Positions 26,301 to 36,818 of a DNA stretch of 64,000 bases are shown here, one piece after another. The stretch lies in contig NC_049985.1 of assembly GCF_000003815.2 (NCBI RefSeq), positions 19,116,841-19,180,840 on the forward strand, in the 5' to 3' direction. This stretch comes from Branchiostoma floridae (taxonomy: Eukaryota; Chordata; Leptocardii; Amphioxiformes; Branchiostomatidae). A model generated the notes under the pieces. That model was not told the DNA's origin. It saw only the letters and a list, made by a program, of their open reading frames with translations, and did not search any database. The number at the start of each line of letters is the position of its first letter. Within the stretch, counting starts at the first letter, position 1. Made by a program: the position numbers and the translations under genes.

Positions 26301-29300
26301 TAGTCCCATTGGTCCCTTTTCTCCTGGAGTGCCAGGTGGTCCCATTTCTCCATTTTCTCCTGGAGTGCCAACTGGCCCCATGTCACCATTTTCTCCTGGA
26401 GTACCAGCTGGTCCCATTGGTCCCCTTTCTCCTGGAGTACCAGCTGCTCCCATTGGCCCCTTTTCTCCTGGAGTGCCAGGTGGTCCCATTTTTCCATTTT
26501 CTCCTGGAGTGCCAGCTGGCCCCATGTCACCCTTTTCTCCTGGAGTACCCCTTGGTCCGATGGGCCCGGTGTTTCCTGGTGGTCCAGCAGGCCCGGTAGA
26601 GGTAATAATTGTGTCGTTGCCCCCTGAAAAGATAAGATTAATCTCATCGGAACACCCGATCTTAACAGCGGTTCCAACTAATTAAGGGTTATTGACCCAC
26701 CCGGCCGAGGTGAATATAGTGTCATAACGCCTGGTCTTTTGCTATAACCTCGAAACAAAACCAACGAGTGAGCGAAGAATTTTGCCGTCGGATGATCCTA
26801 CCCGCGGTCGGGCCGTACACTTGTGGTTATACGTTCATACCGGACACCATTTTGAATTTATCATTGTCTATCACTTATTCTGATTGGTCAGTTTCCTTTG
26901 TATCGCTCCTTCTGATTGATCAGGTGTGTAACACCGGCTAGCTGGACTTCTTTGTTACGGCGTCATAACCAGCAGAGATCGGGGCCTTCTGATTGATCCT
27001 CTGCCTGGCCATATTATCATATTATTATATGATAATAGATGATATCGGTACATCAAGATTTTTTTTTCTATTGAGAGCAACACAAAGACGCTGGCTTCAT
27101 TGGTCTAAGGATATCAAACCCTTATGATTATTATCCATGAATTATTCAAATGTTTTTTTTAAATGTTTTCGACAGGACTTAAGTTTAATTAGGCAAAACT
27201 CTTTAAGTTGGCAATAGCGTTACTTACATTTTAACGTAGAATGTTTTTGCAAGACTATCAAGTATAAGGTTGATATCCCATAATATAAGGACAAGCTACT
27301 TACGTTCCAGCTCTTTCACACGTGCCCGAAGTTCTTTCATCTCCCCAGTGAATGTAACTGTGAGAATGCATGTATGATAAGTTAAGTTATTCAAAATACT
27401 GCCAACTAGATAGGGCTGGGTACCTGTACAGAAAATCCATGTCCAGGTCCGGTTCAGGTCCAGAGGATCAGGTCCAGGTCCGTACATGAACCCGGACCTG
27501 ATTCAGGATGTGAGAACTTATGAATGGACGATACTAAAAACAATGGTCCATTTCAATAAAAGGAATGTGTTTAGTGGAGTATTCGACTCCTACTGTCGAC
27601 TCCTACTGGCGTTTGAAAATTCTGCAAGGCTAACTGCCTTAAAGTTTGCACGATTGACTGTAAAACTTGGTACAAATGACTATAGACTCTACTCTACTTC
27701 GTTCTTGTTGTTTTCCTCGACCGGTAAGCCCCAAAACGCGTGAATACCTGATCATATAATCCGTTCATTTTCCAATTGATCCGAAATCCGGACAAACAAT
27801 TTTTTAGGTCGGTTTTTTTTTTCCGGACCAGTCTAATGCATGTAAGAAAAACCGGTTTTGTACCGGTACAGCGTTCAGGTACCCACCTTTACTACCAGCT
27901 ATTAGTGCTGTAGCAATCATCAACACAATCGCATTTCATGATGTAAGAAACTCACCTGACAAGTACGACAGTAGTATTGCAATCATCACAGTGAGTGCAG
28001 GGTTTAGGATTTGCCATATCTTACGGCAAAGGTTGAAACATTTCTTTTTCTTGCCGATGCCCGGAGAATCGTAGACATCTGTGTAACAAGAAATACAACA
28101 TTTATCTCTAATTTGTTCGCAGATTGTGTTAGAGGATGCTCCGTATGCACCATCGCTTATTGGTGGACCAGCTTCCAAGCTTCAAAATGACGTTGGTTCA
28201 CCCTGTATCAAAATGAAGTTCTTTGCTGGCATAGGAGTCTATTTTCACATTATCAATGCAAACGAATTTTATTTTGCATAATATCATTCTAACACCAATT
28301 ATGTTCATCGTTAGTATGCTTTTAGAAGGCGTCAAATATGAAATTTCATTCATACATCACTTTTGTACGATGTTCAAGCATTTGCCATTCCTTATGCAAA
28401 TCAGGTCCATATTTGAATTATTTTTTTTACATAGGTCAAATGTTTAGAAGTACTAACATGGAAATAATTGGATTGTGTCATAACTTTTACCACTAATGAA
28501 GAGGCATGCTCTTTATAATAGTATGTTTTAACATACTATTAAAATTTCCATTAAAATGTTCCCGATACCTTTTGCCATCCACCTCTGACCTGTTACTGAC
28601 GTCATACTTCCATGAAGGTTATGTGGAATAATCACTCTCTACGCTCTGTTCTCTTTTCCTTTAAAAGGATCAGGACACTTGCTGGTAGGTGATTTACTTG
28701 ATTGAAGGAAATAAATAAAGAGTAGAGTGTCTTCATGATTCGTCGATGAAGGTTAGACATCCAGGTAATAACATTTGCCAACAAGCAATTAACTACCCCC
28801 CCCCCCCAAACATAACATTTAGCTCATGTAATCAATACACTACCAAAAATGCTTTTTCTTGTTAGGCTTCCAGGAAGAAAATTATTCTGTCCTTAAGAAA
28901 TGTTACAAAATGTGCTTGTCCATTGGGCAAGCAATTTTTTTCTTGTCAATTTGTTTTCTTGTATTTCTCAAAATGCCTTTTCGTGTTTATCTTGTTTTGC
29001 TTCCTCACAGAAAATTTATCTCCCTGGAAGAAGAAAAAATCTTGTATTTCTTAAGAGTTGGATCTGGTTAGAAAAAAACAAGAATTTCTAGAATTTTGTT
29101 TCTTGCATTGTAAGAAAAAATAAGAAGATTTTGCTTAAATGTCTTTAAAAATTGTAGTTTCTCGTTTTGCTTGAATTTCTACTACATTTTCTTCCTGCAA
29201 GAATATTTTTCTTCATACAAGAATTGTCCATGGGGTAAGCAAAATAAGAAAAAAAATCATTTTTGGTAGTGTACAACTGTAGCTAATTGACTGATTTGCA

Positions 29301-31039
29301 GTGTCTTAGCTTTGTTTCCCATTGAAATCAAAACTGTCTTCAGCTTGACTTTCCCTTGCCTTTGTTTGCTATTGGAATCCAATTGTCTTCAGCCTAAAAC
29401 TGTCTTACAATGCAACGTTTCGCATTGGACATCTAAAACTGTCTTCATTCATAGTTAGGGTATAAAAGACCGTTTCTTCTAGATCACTTCAGTGTCACTG
29501 ACGAAAATGTTAGATGCCAGTTAAAACGTCTGACCGTTTCCAAAATCATATCAGGTTGCTTGAGTAATTGCTTTTTGGCGTCTTCATGACGTTAAGGTAC
29601 CAAAACCTATGGGAGATGTAGAGGTGTTAAAAGCTACAGGGACTTTTCATGAGCCCAAGAATTATTTACGCCCCTGTCATGTTCTGAACATGATCTATGA
29701 AAGCCGACAATGTTACTGTAGTAAAACAAAAGCAACAAAATATCCATAATCATACCTGACTTGATTTAAATTTATCAACCTACTACCCATTAAAACCTTA
29801 TTCCCAATGCTCCTTAACTAAGAAAATTAGTGATGTTGTCAACAAACACACGACGCGAAACACGTATATTATTTACAATCCTGCAGGTAATAAATAGGTA
29901 GCTACTGTTTAAAACTATGACCATGGTTTTCGACATACGATTTTCCGAACCACTCAAAAATAACCTCGCCCGGATATCTTGGACATGTGGAGGTGGCGCG
30001 CCTATATGAATTGATATGAATCCTTCATATAATGCAAAAAAAAAAAACCTGAAGAAATTTTCTGATTATTCTGTGTGGTCTTTTTAAAATTTCGACCCGT
30101 TTGATTTAAGATGGCGTCAAAAGATTGTTTTAGGAAACAATCCATTCAAAATTACACCGAGAAGTAGTTATGTCATTTGTTGTATGTTGTCGTGCGACTT
30201 TCATTGTCGTAGGCATTTCGGAGGATATAGCAGCAAAAACAACCGATAAGGATGTATCTACACTGCCAAAAATGATTTTTGGTATCCAATGAACAATTCT
30301 GATATGAAGAAAAATATTCCCGCAAGACGAAAATGCAGAATAGATAACAATAATTCAAGCAAAACAAGAAACTACAAAAAACATCTTAATTCTCATGCAA
30401 ATAACAATTTTCTTATTCTCCTTTGGTGAAGAAAATTTTTCTGAAAGATTTTCACACCTAAAAATGTTCTGAAACTTTAAGCAAAATCTTCCTTTTTTTC
30501 TTATGATACAAGAAAAAAATCTATGCTTTTTTGCTTGCTTTTTTTATTACTCTTAAAGAAATACAAGAATATTTCCTCTTGATGTTAGAAAAGTATTCTT
30601 GGTGTAAGAATATTAATCTCGAAAATGTCTCAAAAATTCAAGCAAAAATCTGCTTGCCCCATGGACAAGCATATTTTTTGAAGTTTTCTTAGGGACAGAA
30701 TATTTTTTTTTCCTGGAAGATAAATTTTCTGTGAGGAAGAAAAAAAGATAAACAAGAAAAATATTTTGGTAGTATAACGCATTTTCTGTAACAGCTGGCG
30801 CTTGTGTGACATCTGGATACATAATTATACAGGAATGCTCATACGTTATGATCGTACAATAGTCGTACGAATAATGTGTACAGACCCTACAGGAAACTAA
30901 CAAGACAGCAACAGGACTTAAAATCCGCGGTATTACAAAATTTTACCTGCTCTGGAGACGTACAGACTGTTTGGTATACTCGCAGCCGCGTCTGCAATAG
31001 ACCGCCAATCAGTCTGTGGCTGCTGCATGGGCGTGGTGG
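23199..31039 (-). CDS. Type II membrane collagen with C-terminal Methyltransf_FA domain (518 residues)
   Basis: Six exons join with matching phases: 30947-31028 (start codon), 27956-28078, 27304-27357, 25757-26623, 23829-24074 and 23199-23383. The product has a cytoplasmic tail (1-47) ending in a KKKK-C-F-N-L-C cluster, a membrane helix (about 48-68), a short coiled coil (about 72-87), a Gly-X-Y region (about 97-370), and a Methyltransf_FA domain (about 377-518) with [19 protein letters not shown], and Y-S-T-G-W-G-S-T-G near the end. No hydrolase or methyltransferase active site is evident; in animals this domain often serves as an extracellular recognition module. Trimerisation through the collagen region is inferred. 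Every splice border is GT-AG and there is a poly(A) signal downstream. A separate 67-bp exon at 34564-34630 may be 5' UTR. Confidence 0.85.
23445..23796. mobile_element. Shortened copy of the GGGGTC-palindrome TTAA element
   Basis: TTAA (23441-23444) then CCCTCAAACACCCGAG. It shares both subterminal regions with 16097-17080 but lacks about 600 bp of interior and the last bases of the right end (GGTCGG runs directly into GTTAA). It lies inside the intron that splits the Methyltransf_FA domain. Confidence 0.75.
23829..24074 (-). CDS. Collagen gene, exon 5 (first half of Methyltransf_FA domain)
   Basis: Acceptor …GCTGTTACAG, donor GTAAGT, 246 bp, phase 1 at both ends. It encodes the Cys-initiated start of the domain (A-C-V-Q-N-E-T) with [16 protein letters not shown] and [17 protein letters not shown]. 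Confidence 0.9.
24110..25086. mobile_element. GTACG-rich palindromic TIR element (long copy)
   Basis: Left end near TAAGCTAGGGGCACAACCCG, right end near CGGGTTGTGCCTCTAACTTTA. The interior is dense in CACGTACG, GTACGTGC and TACGTGCG. It starts 35 bp upstream of the collagen gene's exon 5. Open frames at 24341-24784 and others arise from this high-CpG repeat and are not credible genes. Related to 14054-14478. Confidence 0.7.
25757..26623 (-). CDS. Collagen gene, exon 4 (Gly-X-Y array)
   Basis: 867 bp, phase 1 at both ends. After [10 protein letters not shown], about 90 Gly-X-Y triplets follow, mostly a 12-residue unit [12 protein letters not shown] (36 bp). A four-unit block (E-M-G-P-P, M-G-L-P, M-G-P-P, M-G-P-P) is repeated, so a 144-bp higher-order period is present. 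Gly is replaced by Val in two places (V-I-V-P-A and P-R-V-E-K), interrupting the triplet register by sequence but not by length. Open frames on the opposite strand are shadows. Confidence 0.92.
27304..27357 (-). CDS. Collagen gene, exon 3 (coiled-coil)
   Basis: 54 bp, acceptor …CATTCTCACAG, donor GTAAGT. Encodes [18 protein letters not shown] with Leu/Val at heptad spacing, a likely trimerisation stalk next to the membrane. Confidence 0.85.
27413..27890. mobile_element. Repeat with GGGTACCTG ends (two copies in window)
   Basis: Left GGGCTGGGTACCTGTACAGA, right …CAGGTACCCACC; the interior has GGTCCAGGTCCGG-type repeats and AACAATGGTCCATTTC. A matching copy is at about 44218-44650. Probably a hAT-like MITE. 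Confidence 0.6.
27956..28078 (-). CDS. Collagen gene, exon 2 (membrane helix)
   Basis: 123 bp, acceptor …TGTTACACAG, donor GTGAGT. Encodes [13 protein letters not shown] then C-F-N-L-C-R-K-I-W and the helix [13 protein letters not shown]. Positive charges precede the helix, as in type II proteins. Confidence 0.85.
28838..29271. mobile_element. TA-flanked MITE, CACTACCAAAAATG ends (copy 1)
   Basis: Ends CACTACCAAAAATG and CATTTTTGGTAGTG with TA on both sides. Interior is rich in TTTTCTTG/CAAGAAAA. Lies in intron 1 of the collagen gene; copy 2 is at 30261-30774. Confidence 0.75.
29290..29580. repeat. Dispersed repeat with degenerate CTGACGA…AAACGTC core
   Basis: Contains AACTGTCTTCAGCTTG repeats, a TATAAAAGACCG motif, then TTCAGTGTCACTGACGA and TTAAAACGTCTGACCG. 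Part of the sequence recurs at 18700-18840, and AACGGTCAGACGT occurs inverted at 25445. Confidence 0.45.
30261..30774. mobile_element. TA-flanked MITE, CACTACCAAAAATG family (copy 2)
   Basis: Left end CACTGCCAAAAATG, right end ATATTTTGGTAGTA, TA on both sides. Same AAGAAAAT-rich interior as copy 1. In intron 1 of the collagen gene, 170 bp from its first coding exon. Confidence 0.7.
30947..31039 (-). CDS. Collagen gene, first coding exon
   Basis: Acceptor …TTGTTTTCAG at 31040, donor GTAAAA. ATG at 31028-31026 starts [19 protein letters not shown], a cytoplasmic tail containing N-S-L-Y-V that could be a tyrosine signal. The frame is open back to the acceptor (T-T-P before Met), so an upstream coding exon is possible; I prefer this start because the product then fits a type II protein. 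Confidence 0.7.
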
Positions 31040-31328
31040 CTGAAAACAATGTAACAAGAAATATTCCTAATACACTAATATTCATAATAAATTAGGAAGA
31101 GGTATAACCTTGATGCCGACGAAGAAATGGCAGAATTCCCCCCTTCCCGTCAGGGTCATGCCTCCTCGTAATTCAGAGCTCGCGGACTCGTCGTCCGATC
31201 GATTTTCGCTACATGTGAGGGGGTATAAAAAACGGCTAGGAGGAAATTATGGCCAGAAATACTACTAAATACTAGTAAGTGACAGAAAAATAACCACATT
31301 GGCGCAGTACCCAATTCTAGCAGATATA

Positions 31329-31446
31329 TATAGAGAAAGACAGAGACAGAGAGAGAAAAAGAGAGAGAGACAGACAGACAGACAGAAAGAGAGAGACAGA
31401 GAGAGAGACAGAGAGAGAGAGACAGAGAGAGAGAGACAGAGAGAGT
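31329..31446. repeat. (GA/GACA)n low-complexity tract
   Basis: Purine tract of GAGA with regular ACAGAC interruptions. Three minus-strand open frames that read it as Ser/Leu repeats are artefacts. Confidence 0.9.
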
Positions 31447-31659
31447 AAATAAGAATAAAGCACAACATAAACGATATCGCCGACGAGCCAAGTGGCTGTG
31501 GTAGCCTTTGGCACGGATACAGATAAAACAAAAGTTCTGGTGCCGTCAAAAACTAGGGAAAAACATGCGAAAATGATTTGAACATACTGACGATGCACTT
31601 AAATGGTGTTGTTAATTTGTATACGATGTCGGACTGACGTGAAACGACCCCCTCCCCAA

Positions 31660-31879
31660 CTATCTCATAGAAAGTTTGCTTTATACACGATGCGGCAATA
31701 GGGCAATCAAACGATACATGGGCTGCCTGCCTGCATACAGGAAGAACTGTAAGGCATTAAAACATGCAGCCAAAGAGCTGAAACTGGGCACTAACAAGCC
31801 ACTTAAATGCAAAAAATCAAAACGGTACCGAGATTGTATGAAACTTAATCACAAAATGTATATTTCTCAACAATTATAA
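31660..31879 (+). CDS. Possible Cys/Lys-rich exon, unrecognised
   Basis: After an acceptor-like CTATCTCATAG, an open frame encodes about 67 residues with five Cys in a helical, Lys-rich context: C-G-N-R-A-I-K-R-Y-M-G-C-L-P-A-Y-R-K-N-C, then C-K-K-S-K and R-D-C-M-K. It ends in TAA. I do not recognise a family and found no partner exon. It could be a last exon of a small secreted protein or chance. Confidence 0.2.
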
Positions 31880-31976
31880 TTTTCCGCCATTAACATACGT
31901 TGTGTTTGGTACAAAAGGAAATTTATTGTATCCACTTGTTCCAAAACATCTATCCTATCTATCCATCCCTTTGTTT

Positions 31977-33342
31977 TTTTTTTTTTTTTTAAATCATTCT
32001 TTTTATTGTTTTCTTCAAACAAAAATGAAAACAAATGGAGCATGGCATATAAAACAAGTTAACTGAAAGCACATGCGTAACAACAAAAACTAAATAAAAC
32101 CAGTGAACAATGTAGATAATATAACAAAGTATTGTCAAGAAAGCAATGCAACCCCAATTGCACACAATTTCTTCATGCAGATAACGAAAGTAAACCCACA
32201 AGTTTTCCCCATTTTCCCATGTGTTTTTTTGTTTTGCCCGTACGGTTAGAGATGATTGATTCTAACTTAAAGTAATATGTAATATAAGAGATAATTGATT
32301 TTATATTAATACACCAGTGTCGGTTTCTAAAGATAAACTGTTTTCCCAAGAGAAAAATAAGGTTGGACAGAGCTGGACACCGATCACTCAAATCCCCCAA
32401 AATAACATTACAAAGACTAACATGTAAATGATCACCAGTATGGCTGAAGTACCATTCTTCCACCTGTTGCCAAAAAAGTGCTGCAAACCTACAGTCCCAA
32501 AATAAATGGATGGAGGATTCTTCCTCTTCTTTACATAAGCTACATAAAGGGGACTCTATTAACCCCCACCTGTGTAATACTTGATTTGTTGTTAAATATT
32601 TAAATAATAATTTGTACTGGAACATACGCATGTGGGAGTCAATAGAGATTTTATATGTCAAACTATATACTTTTTTCCACATAACTGGAATATTGAAATA
32701 ATCTTCCCAATAGTATTGCACTCTGTCTGAAGAACCCCATAGCCTGGCCTCATGCATAAAAAAGGAATAAAGATTTTTGTTAATATTCGATTGGTGAAGC
32801 CAGCCTATGCCTCTACAGACGGGGATACAAACACTTAAATTTGGTGACACCTGCTTCAGAAGATTTTTCCAGGGTAAGGGAATGGCAGAAATAATTTGAT
32901 TATAAACAAACTCCGAACAGGTGTCACCAAATTTCAAAACATAATTTTGAAAGGATAAAAAATTATTTGCTGTGTCAAGAATGTCATTTACGAAAAGGAC
33001 CCCCCTATTATAGAAAGACATTGAAAATAATGGTTTTCCACCAATACATATTTGGGAATTTAGACAAAGTAGTTGCTGCTTCACTTCAAGGGCATTCTCA
33101 GGGGGACGTAGTTGGAACTTCAGCCATGCTTGGAGGACTTGTCTATAAAATACACTGATTGGAGCTTTCTCTTTTACCAACGTTTCAAAATCGCTGGGTG
33201 TAAGCTGGCAAAATGGAAACGTATTCGTAGTAAATAAAGGACTAGAAGAAAACAACAATTTTGAACAAAACCACTTTTCATTATGATATATCTTGGGCAT
33301 CCAAGACGCCTTCATTGTCAGATCAACAGCCCGCAAGTTTCG
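31977..33342 (-). mobile_element. 5'-truncated LINE insertion with target duplication
   Basis: Flanked by a perfect 15-bp duplication TCCATCCCTTTGTTT (31962-31976, 33343-33357). A T-run at 31977-31991 is the poly(A) tail on the minus strand. The interior carries the end of an ORF2. It lies between the mosaic GPS gene and the collagen gene, or in the latter's 5' intron if 34564-34630 belongs to it. Confidence 0.93.
32173..33342 (-). pseudogene. LINE ORF2 C-terminus (zf-RVT region)
   Basis: About 390 residues without stop. It holds the typical C-terminal pattern MRMFQYKLLFKYLTTNQVL, R-W-G-L-I-E-S-P-L-C-S-L-C, S-S-I-H-L-F-W-D-C and FWQQVEEW, the zinc-ribbon-like zf-RVT region. Endonuclease and reverse-transcriptase domains are missing through 5' truncation. 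The long open frame implies a fairly recent insertion. Confidence 0.88.
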
Positions 33343-33509
33343 TCCATCCCTTTGTTTATAGATAGTCGTCGTCTTAACCTGTAACTGCAAAATATTGCAA
33401 TATTTCCTTTTACGGCTTTTTAGAAGCACTTTTCAAGACCATTTATCGATTCTAAGTTCAAAAAGTAGGCCGAGTACAAGTACTCTTCTCGATAAGTGTG
33501 TTGAGCTCT

Positions 33510-33881
33510 CAGGGCTCGAAATACTTTTTTTCTGCATACCTGCACGCACTGAGCTGGTGCTGCTAACATTGAAAATTACCTGCACCAGACAATTTTTACC
33601 TGCACCACTCCGACTTCAGAAAGTATGGATCACGCTAGAAATGCTCAGGAACCACTGTTTTTTTTTTGTTTTTTTTTTGTTTTTTGTTTTACTTTCTAGG
33701 TAGTAAATATTTATGCAGCTAATAGCAATCTACATACACCTACAGCATAGGACATTTATGTATTAAACCCAGTACATGGACCAGTGCAGGCTAGGTGCAG
33801 GTAGACACCAGAAATGCCTGCACAGCTCCAAGTTTACCTGCATTAACCTGCATGATTGTGTAGGTGGTATTTCGAGCCCTG
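33510..33881. mobile_element. hAT-like MITE, CAGGGCTCGAAATAC ends
   Basis: Ends CAGGGCTCGAAATAC and GTATTTCGAGCCCTG with a perfect 5-bp duplication GCTCT (33505-33509, 33882-33886). The interior repeats CCTGCA-C. Most intact of three copies in the window. Confidence 0.85.
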
Positions 33882-34563
33882 GCTCTTAAGGGCGTTGAGG
33901 TAAAACAAATTAAGCTGAAAATTCGTCATACATGGAGTTTTGCTTCACCATCCGAAATGGCGAGCAATGTCTCCACTTGGTGTTTATCCAACTTGATCAA
34001 TATGGCGACACAGGGACATGGGAAACAGTGTCTCTGAAGCAATGTGTTTTTACACCTTTTTCCTCCGGCCTGATACCCATACTATTCAAAACAAGGTAAT
34101 TCTAAATCTAACATTTGTCAATCATATATTTGTAATTCTATAGGTTTTCATTTTAGAACACCCCGTCTCCTTAGCTTGGACACTGACATGGAGAGGACAT
34201 ATTGTAACAAGAGTTCCACGACCCCATACCTTCGCCAAATGATTTTAACCTTTTACAACTGGTGTTTTAATTGTCGTCTTTGTTAATTTTGCAAATAAGA
34301 TCCTAATTTTCATAAATAATATTTTTAATCATCTCTTCAATTCAATGACAGACATACAGAATCTATGGTAAGAAAGGATGGTTTGATCGCGTTTTCTTAT
34401 AAGTTATGCAAATGAGATCTTATAAAAACCTATCCACATACGAGATATCAATACAATCTACCCAGGCGTTCTCGAGTTATGCTGGTCTTTTACACGCAAA
34501 TAACCACATTTACGCTATCCAAAATATAACCTTCTCGGCGAAGGTAGCAAACATGGTACTTAC

Positions 34564-34630
34564 TTGAGTCGCCAGTTTGGGACTGGTGTTGCTCTCTCGG
34601 CATGGTGCGCTTTGTCAGGTTTCTGGACAG
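34564..34630 (-). other. Candidate 67-bp non-coding or start exon
   Basis: Acceptor …GTTGTTTTAG and an excellent donor AG/gtaagt bound this segment. It contains ATGCCGAGAGAGCAACACC. Its phase does not fit the first coding exon of the collagen gene, so if it belongs there it is 5' UTR with a short upstream reading frame. Confidence 0.35.
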
Positions 34631-34639
34631 CTAAAACAA

Positions 34640-36500
34640 CACGTCCTGCATCAAGGCTTAAAGCACTGTGAAATAAACAACCTTATTCGAAGAAATCAAA
34701 ACACAAAGCTGAAAGTAAATCATATTATTGAGTGGCTGCGAAACCTCGTGAGTTTCTCAGTCGAGACAAAAGATATGACCACGTCATCAGTTTCTTTGCT
34801 TCAGGAATTCTAATATATCAGAGGTGACTTCTTGAAAACAACTTTTAATCAGCAGTCTACGTTTTTATCTTCTTTGATAAAATGTATCAGATTTATTGCA
34901 TTCATATATTCATGCACTCGCGGGAATCAAAACACAACAAAATTTTCATATTTCAACCATACCACCATACCACAACCATACCATATTGTGTTTTTCTGAT
35001 GTTTCTTCTACTTTAATTGAAAGAAGAGTGATAATGCTTGTTCTTCTCTTCTTCAATAACTTCAAAGAGAACTAAGTTTCTTGACTATTCAGAAACAAAA
35101 TAGACACAAGAATATGGTAAACTTGCGCACCGTCATTGATTACGGTTGAGCGTTTATTAAACACAGGTTGTTGGTCATGGAAACTAGACTGGCACAGAGG
35201 CAGCGAGTCAGTAACAGACACTTAACTTTTGCATTATCAAGTACAGTTTAAATATGGCCGGTGGACAAAATGTATATTTAATCATTTTAATGACGTAAAA
35301 ATGTATCTTAGACATCCGAATGTGATGATTTTGATTAGATAATTAATAATTTATGCTACTTGGAATTGGTCAAAATCCAAGATGGTGGTAATATCTTCAT
35401 TAAAAGTATAATTGTTTTTCTTTTTCACTCGATTTTTATCAATACTTGGTAGTTTATTCCAGAAACATTATCATATAGATATGTGGATGTTTCCGTCCGT
35501 TTTTATGGAATGTCGTGGTATATGTTGAAAAAAAAAAATCTAAAGACAGTGAAAGAGTTAAGACATGATCCAAGTTGGCGTATCAAAAGCGATAGCTAAA
35601 ATACAAATAACTTTACACTTGCATAATCATTTGATATCAAATTTACTGGAATAAATAAAAAAGAAGCATCCGATCCCCTTCATATTTGGAAATCGTACAG
35701 TAAGTCTTTTTGACATTGTAAAGGGGGAAGGGGGCAATTAACTACCCCCCAGGAAAGCCCAAAATCCCAGTGTGTACTTTGAACTTTATTAAAAACACCA
35801 CATGGCAGGCATATGAGCCTGAATTGTGTAGGTGAGTACAATTGCAGCCATACAAGTTCACCATTACAACATTGTTTGAAAATTAGTACAAGTAATTTAG
35901 AAACATTTATACTTTAAAATTGTCCGATATTTTTACTTAAAATTCACTTATAAATGTCATTAATAAGTATATGGTCAATGAAAGATTTAGTCTATGCAAC
36001 ATGCCGGAAAATATTCGAAATATATGAATATTAGTATTTTAAACATTTTATACTATTGGCTGTATTTGTCAGCAAAGCACATATCTATTAAATTTTTTGA
36101 ACATTACATCCATATGCCTGAATGACTATAAGATAAGCGTACCACATTTGCTTTTTGTACAAGGCCGCTGCTTATCCTAATCATCCAACGTGCGGCAGCT
36201 AATGTCGAAATGTAAGCCATGCCGATTTCCTTATATGGATGACATCCGCTTAGAACCCTAAAAGCTAATCCGAGCGTGTAAATAAAAAAAGGTTGCCTAG
36301 AAAATATTACTTTCTTTTAAATATAACATGCCAGTGGTTGAAAAGGTTCATCTAATGATTAAACACACAGAGTATTGAATACCAAATAGTAGATTATGAC
36401 CTAAAAGAGTTGTAGTGTGATTACTTACATGTACAAATAATGGATATTATTCACTTAAGGTAAATAAAGTCATTCTTACAAGTGCACAATGTTTTGCAAG
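34640..36500. other. Intergenic, no gene seen
   Basis: AT-rich. 34930-34990 has short ACCATACC repeats. The segment 35240-35570 resembles the ACGTCA-rich TTAA family only weakly. No exon is supported. Confidence 0.45.
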
Positions 36501-36521
36501 GTTACCATCGGAGCCTGCGAT

Positions 36522-36527
36522 TTTATT
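36522..36527 (-). promoter_or_regulatory. Candidate poly(A) signal for the mosaic GPS gene
   Basis: AATAAA on the minus strand, about 135 bases after the TGA at 36663-36665. Confidence 0.5.
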
Positions 36528-36662
36528 TCGTTCTACAAACTTAAAGCTTATTTTCATTCAGCAAATTGTCTTTCTATTTCACAAAGCTTTATCTGATCTG
36601 CGACTAGTTCATTTCATAATGAGAAAATGTAAAGTGGGTACTCGGAACGCTTTTTCTTGTGT

Positions 36663-36818
36663 TCAATACTCTTCCAGACAGACCATACAGCTGTCTTGCC
36701 CAACTTCTGATCGCGAGCAGAGGTTGCCTTGAGTGGGAACCAGAACGATGTCGGCTCCGAAGGCAGTTAGGTGGTCGCACAGGCAGATTGTCTCCTCCCG
36801 GGTAGTCTTTGGGCTGAC
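36663..36818 (-). CDS. GPS gene, last visible exon (second half of GPS)
   Basis: Acceptor …TTTACCTCTAG, phase 0. Encodes [21 protein letters not shown], which completes the GPS pattern D-G-C-x-V-x-P-K-T-T…C-L-C-x-H-L-T-x-F-G, then A-D-I-V-L-V-P-T-Q and a Cys-containing tail ending E-E-Y-stop. In polycystin-like proteins a membrane helix follows within about 30-40 residues; here the frame ends. A weak donor (AGCT/gtatgg) exists inside, so continuation cannot be excluded. The cleavage site is the H-L/T segment. Confidence 0.8.
   Translation of the reverse strand, partial: VSPKTTREETICLCDHLTAFGADIVLVPTQGNLCSRSEVGQDSCMVCLEEY

Noticed and set aside
25744-26685. Long plus-strand Pro/Gly-rich frame and other-frame minus-strand frames
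   Set aside because: They are shadows of the collagen exon. The minus-strand Gly-X-Y frame fits splice phases and neighbouring domains.
31156-31598. Leu/Ser-repeat membrane-like proteins on the minus strand
   Set aside because: Translation of the GA microsatellite.
33343-33429. Upstream extension of the LINE frame
   Set aside because: It lies beyond the target-site duplication, so those codons are host sequence read by chance.
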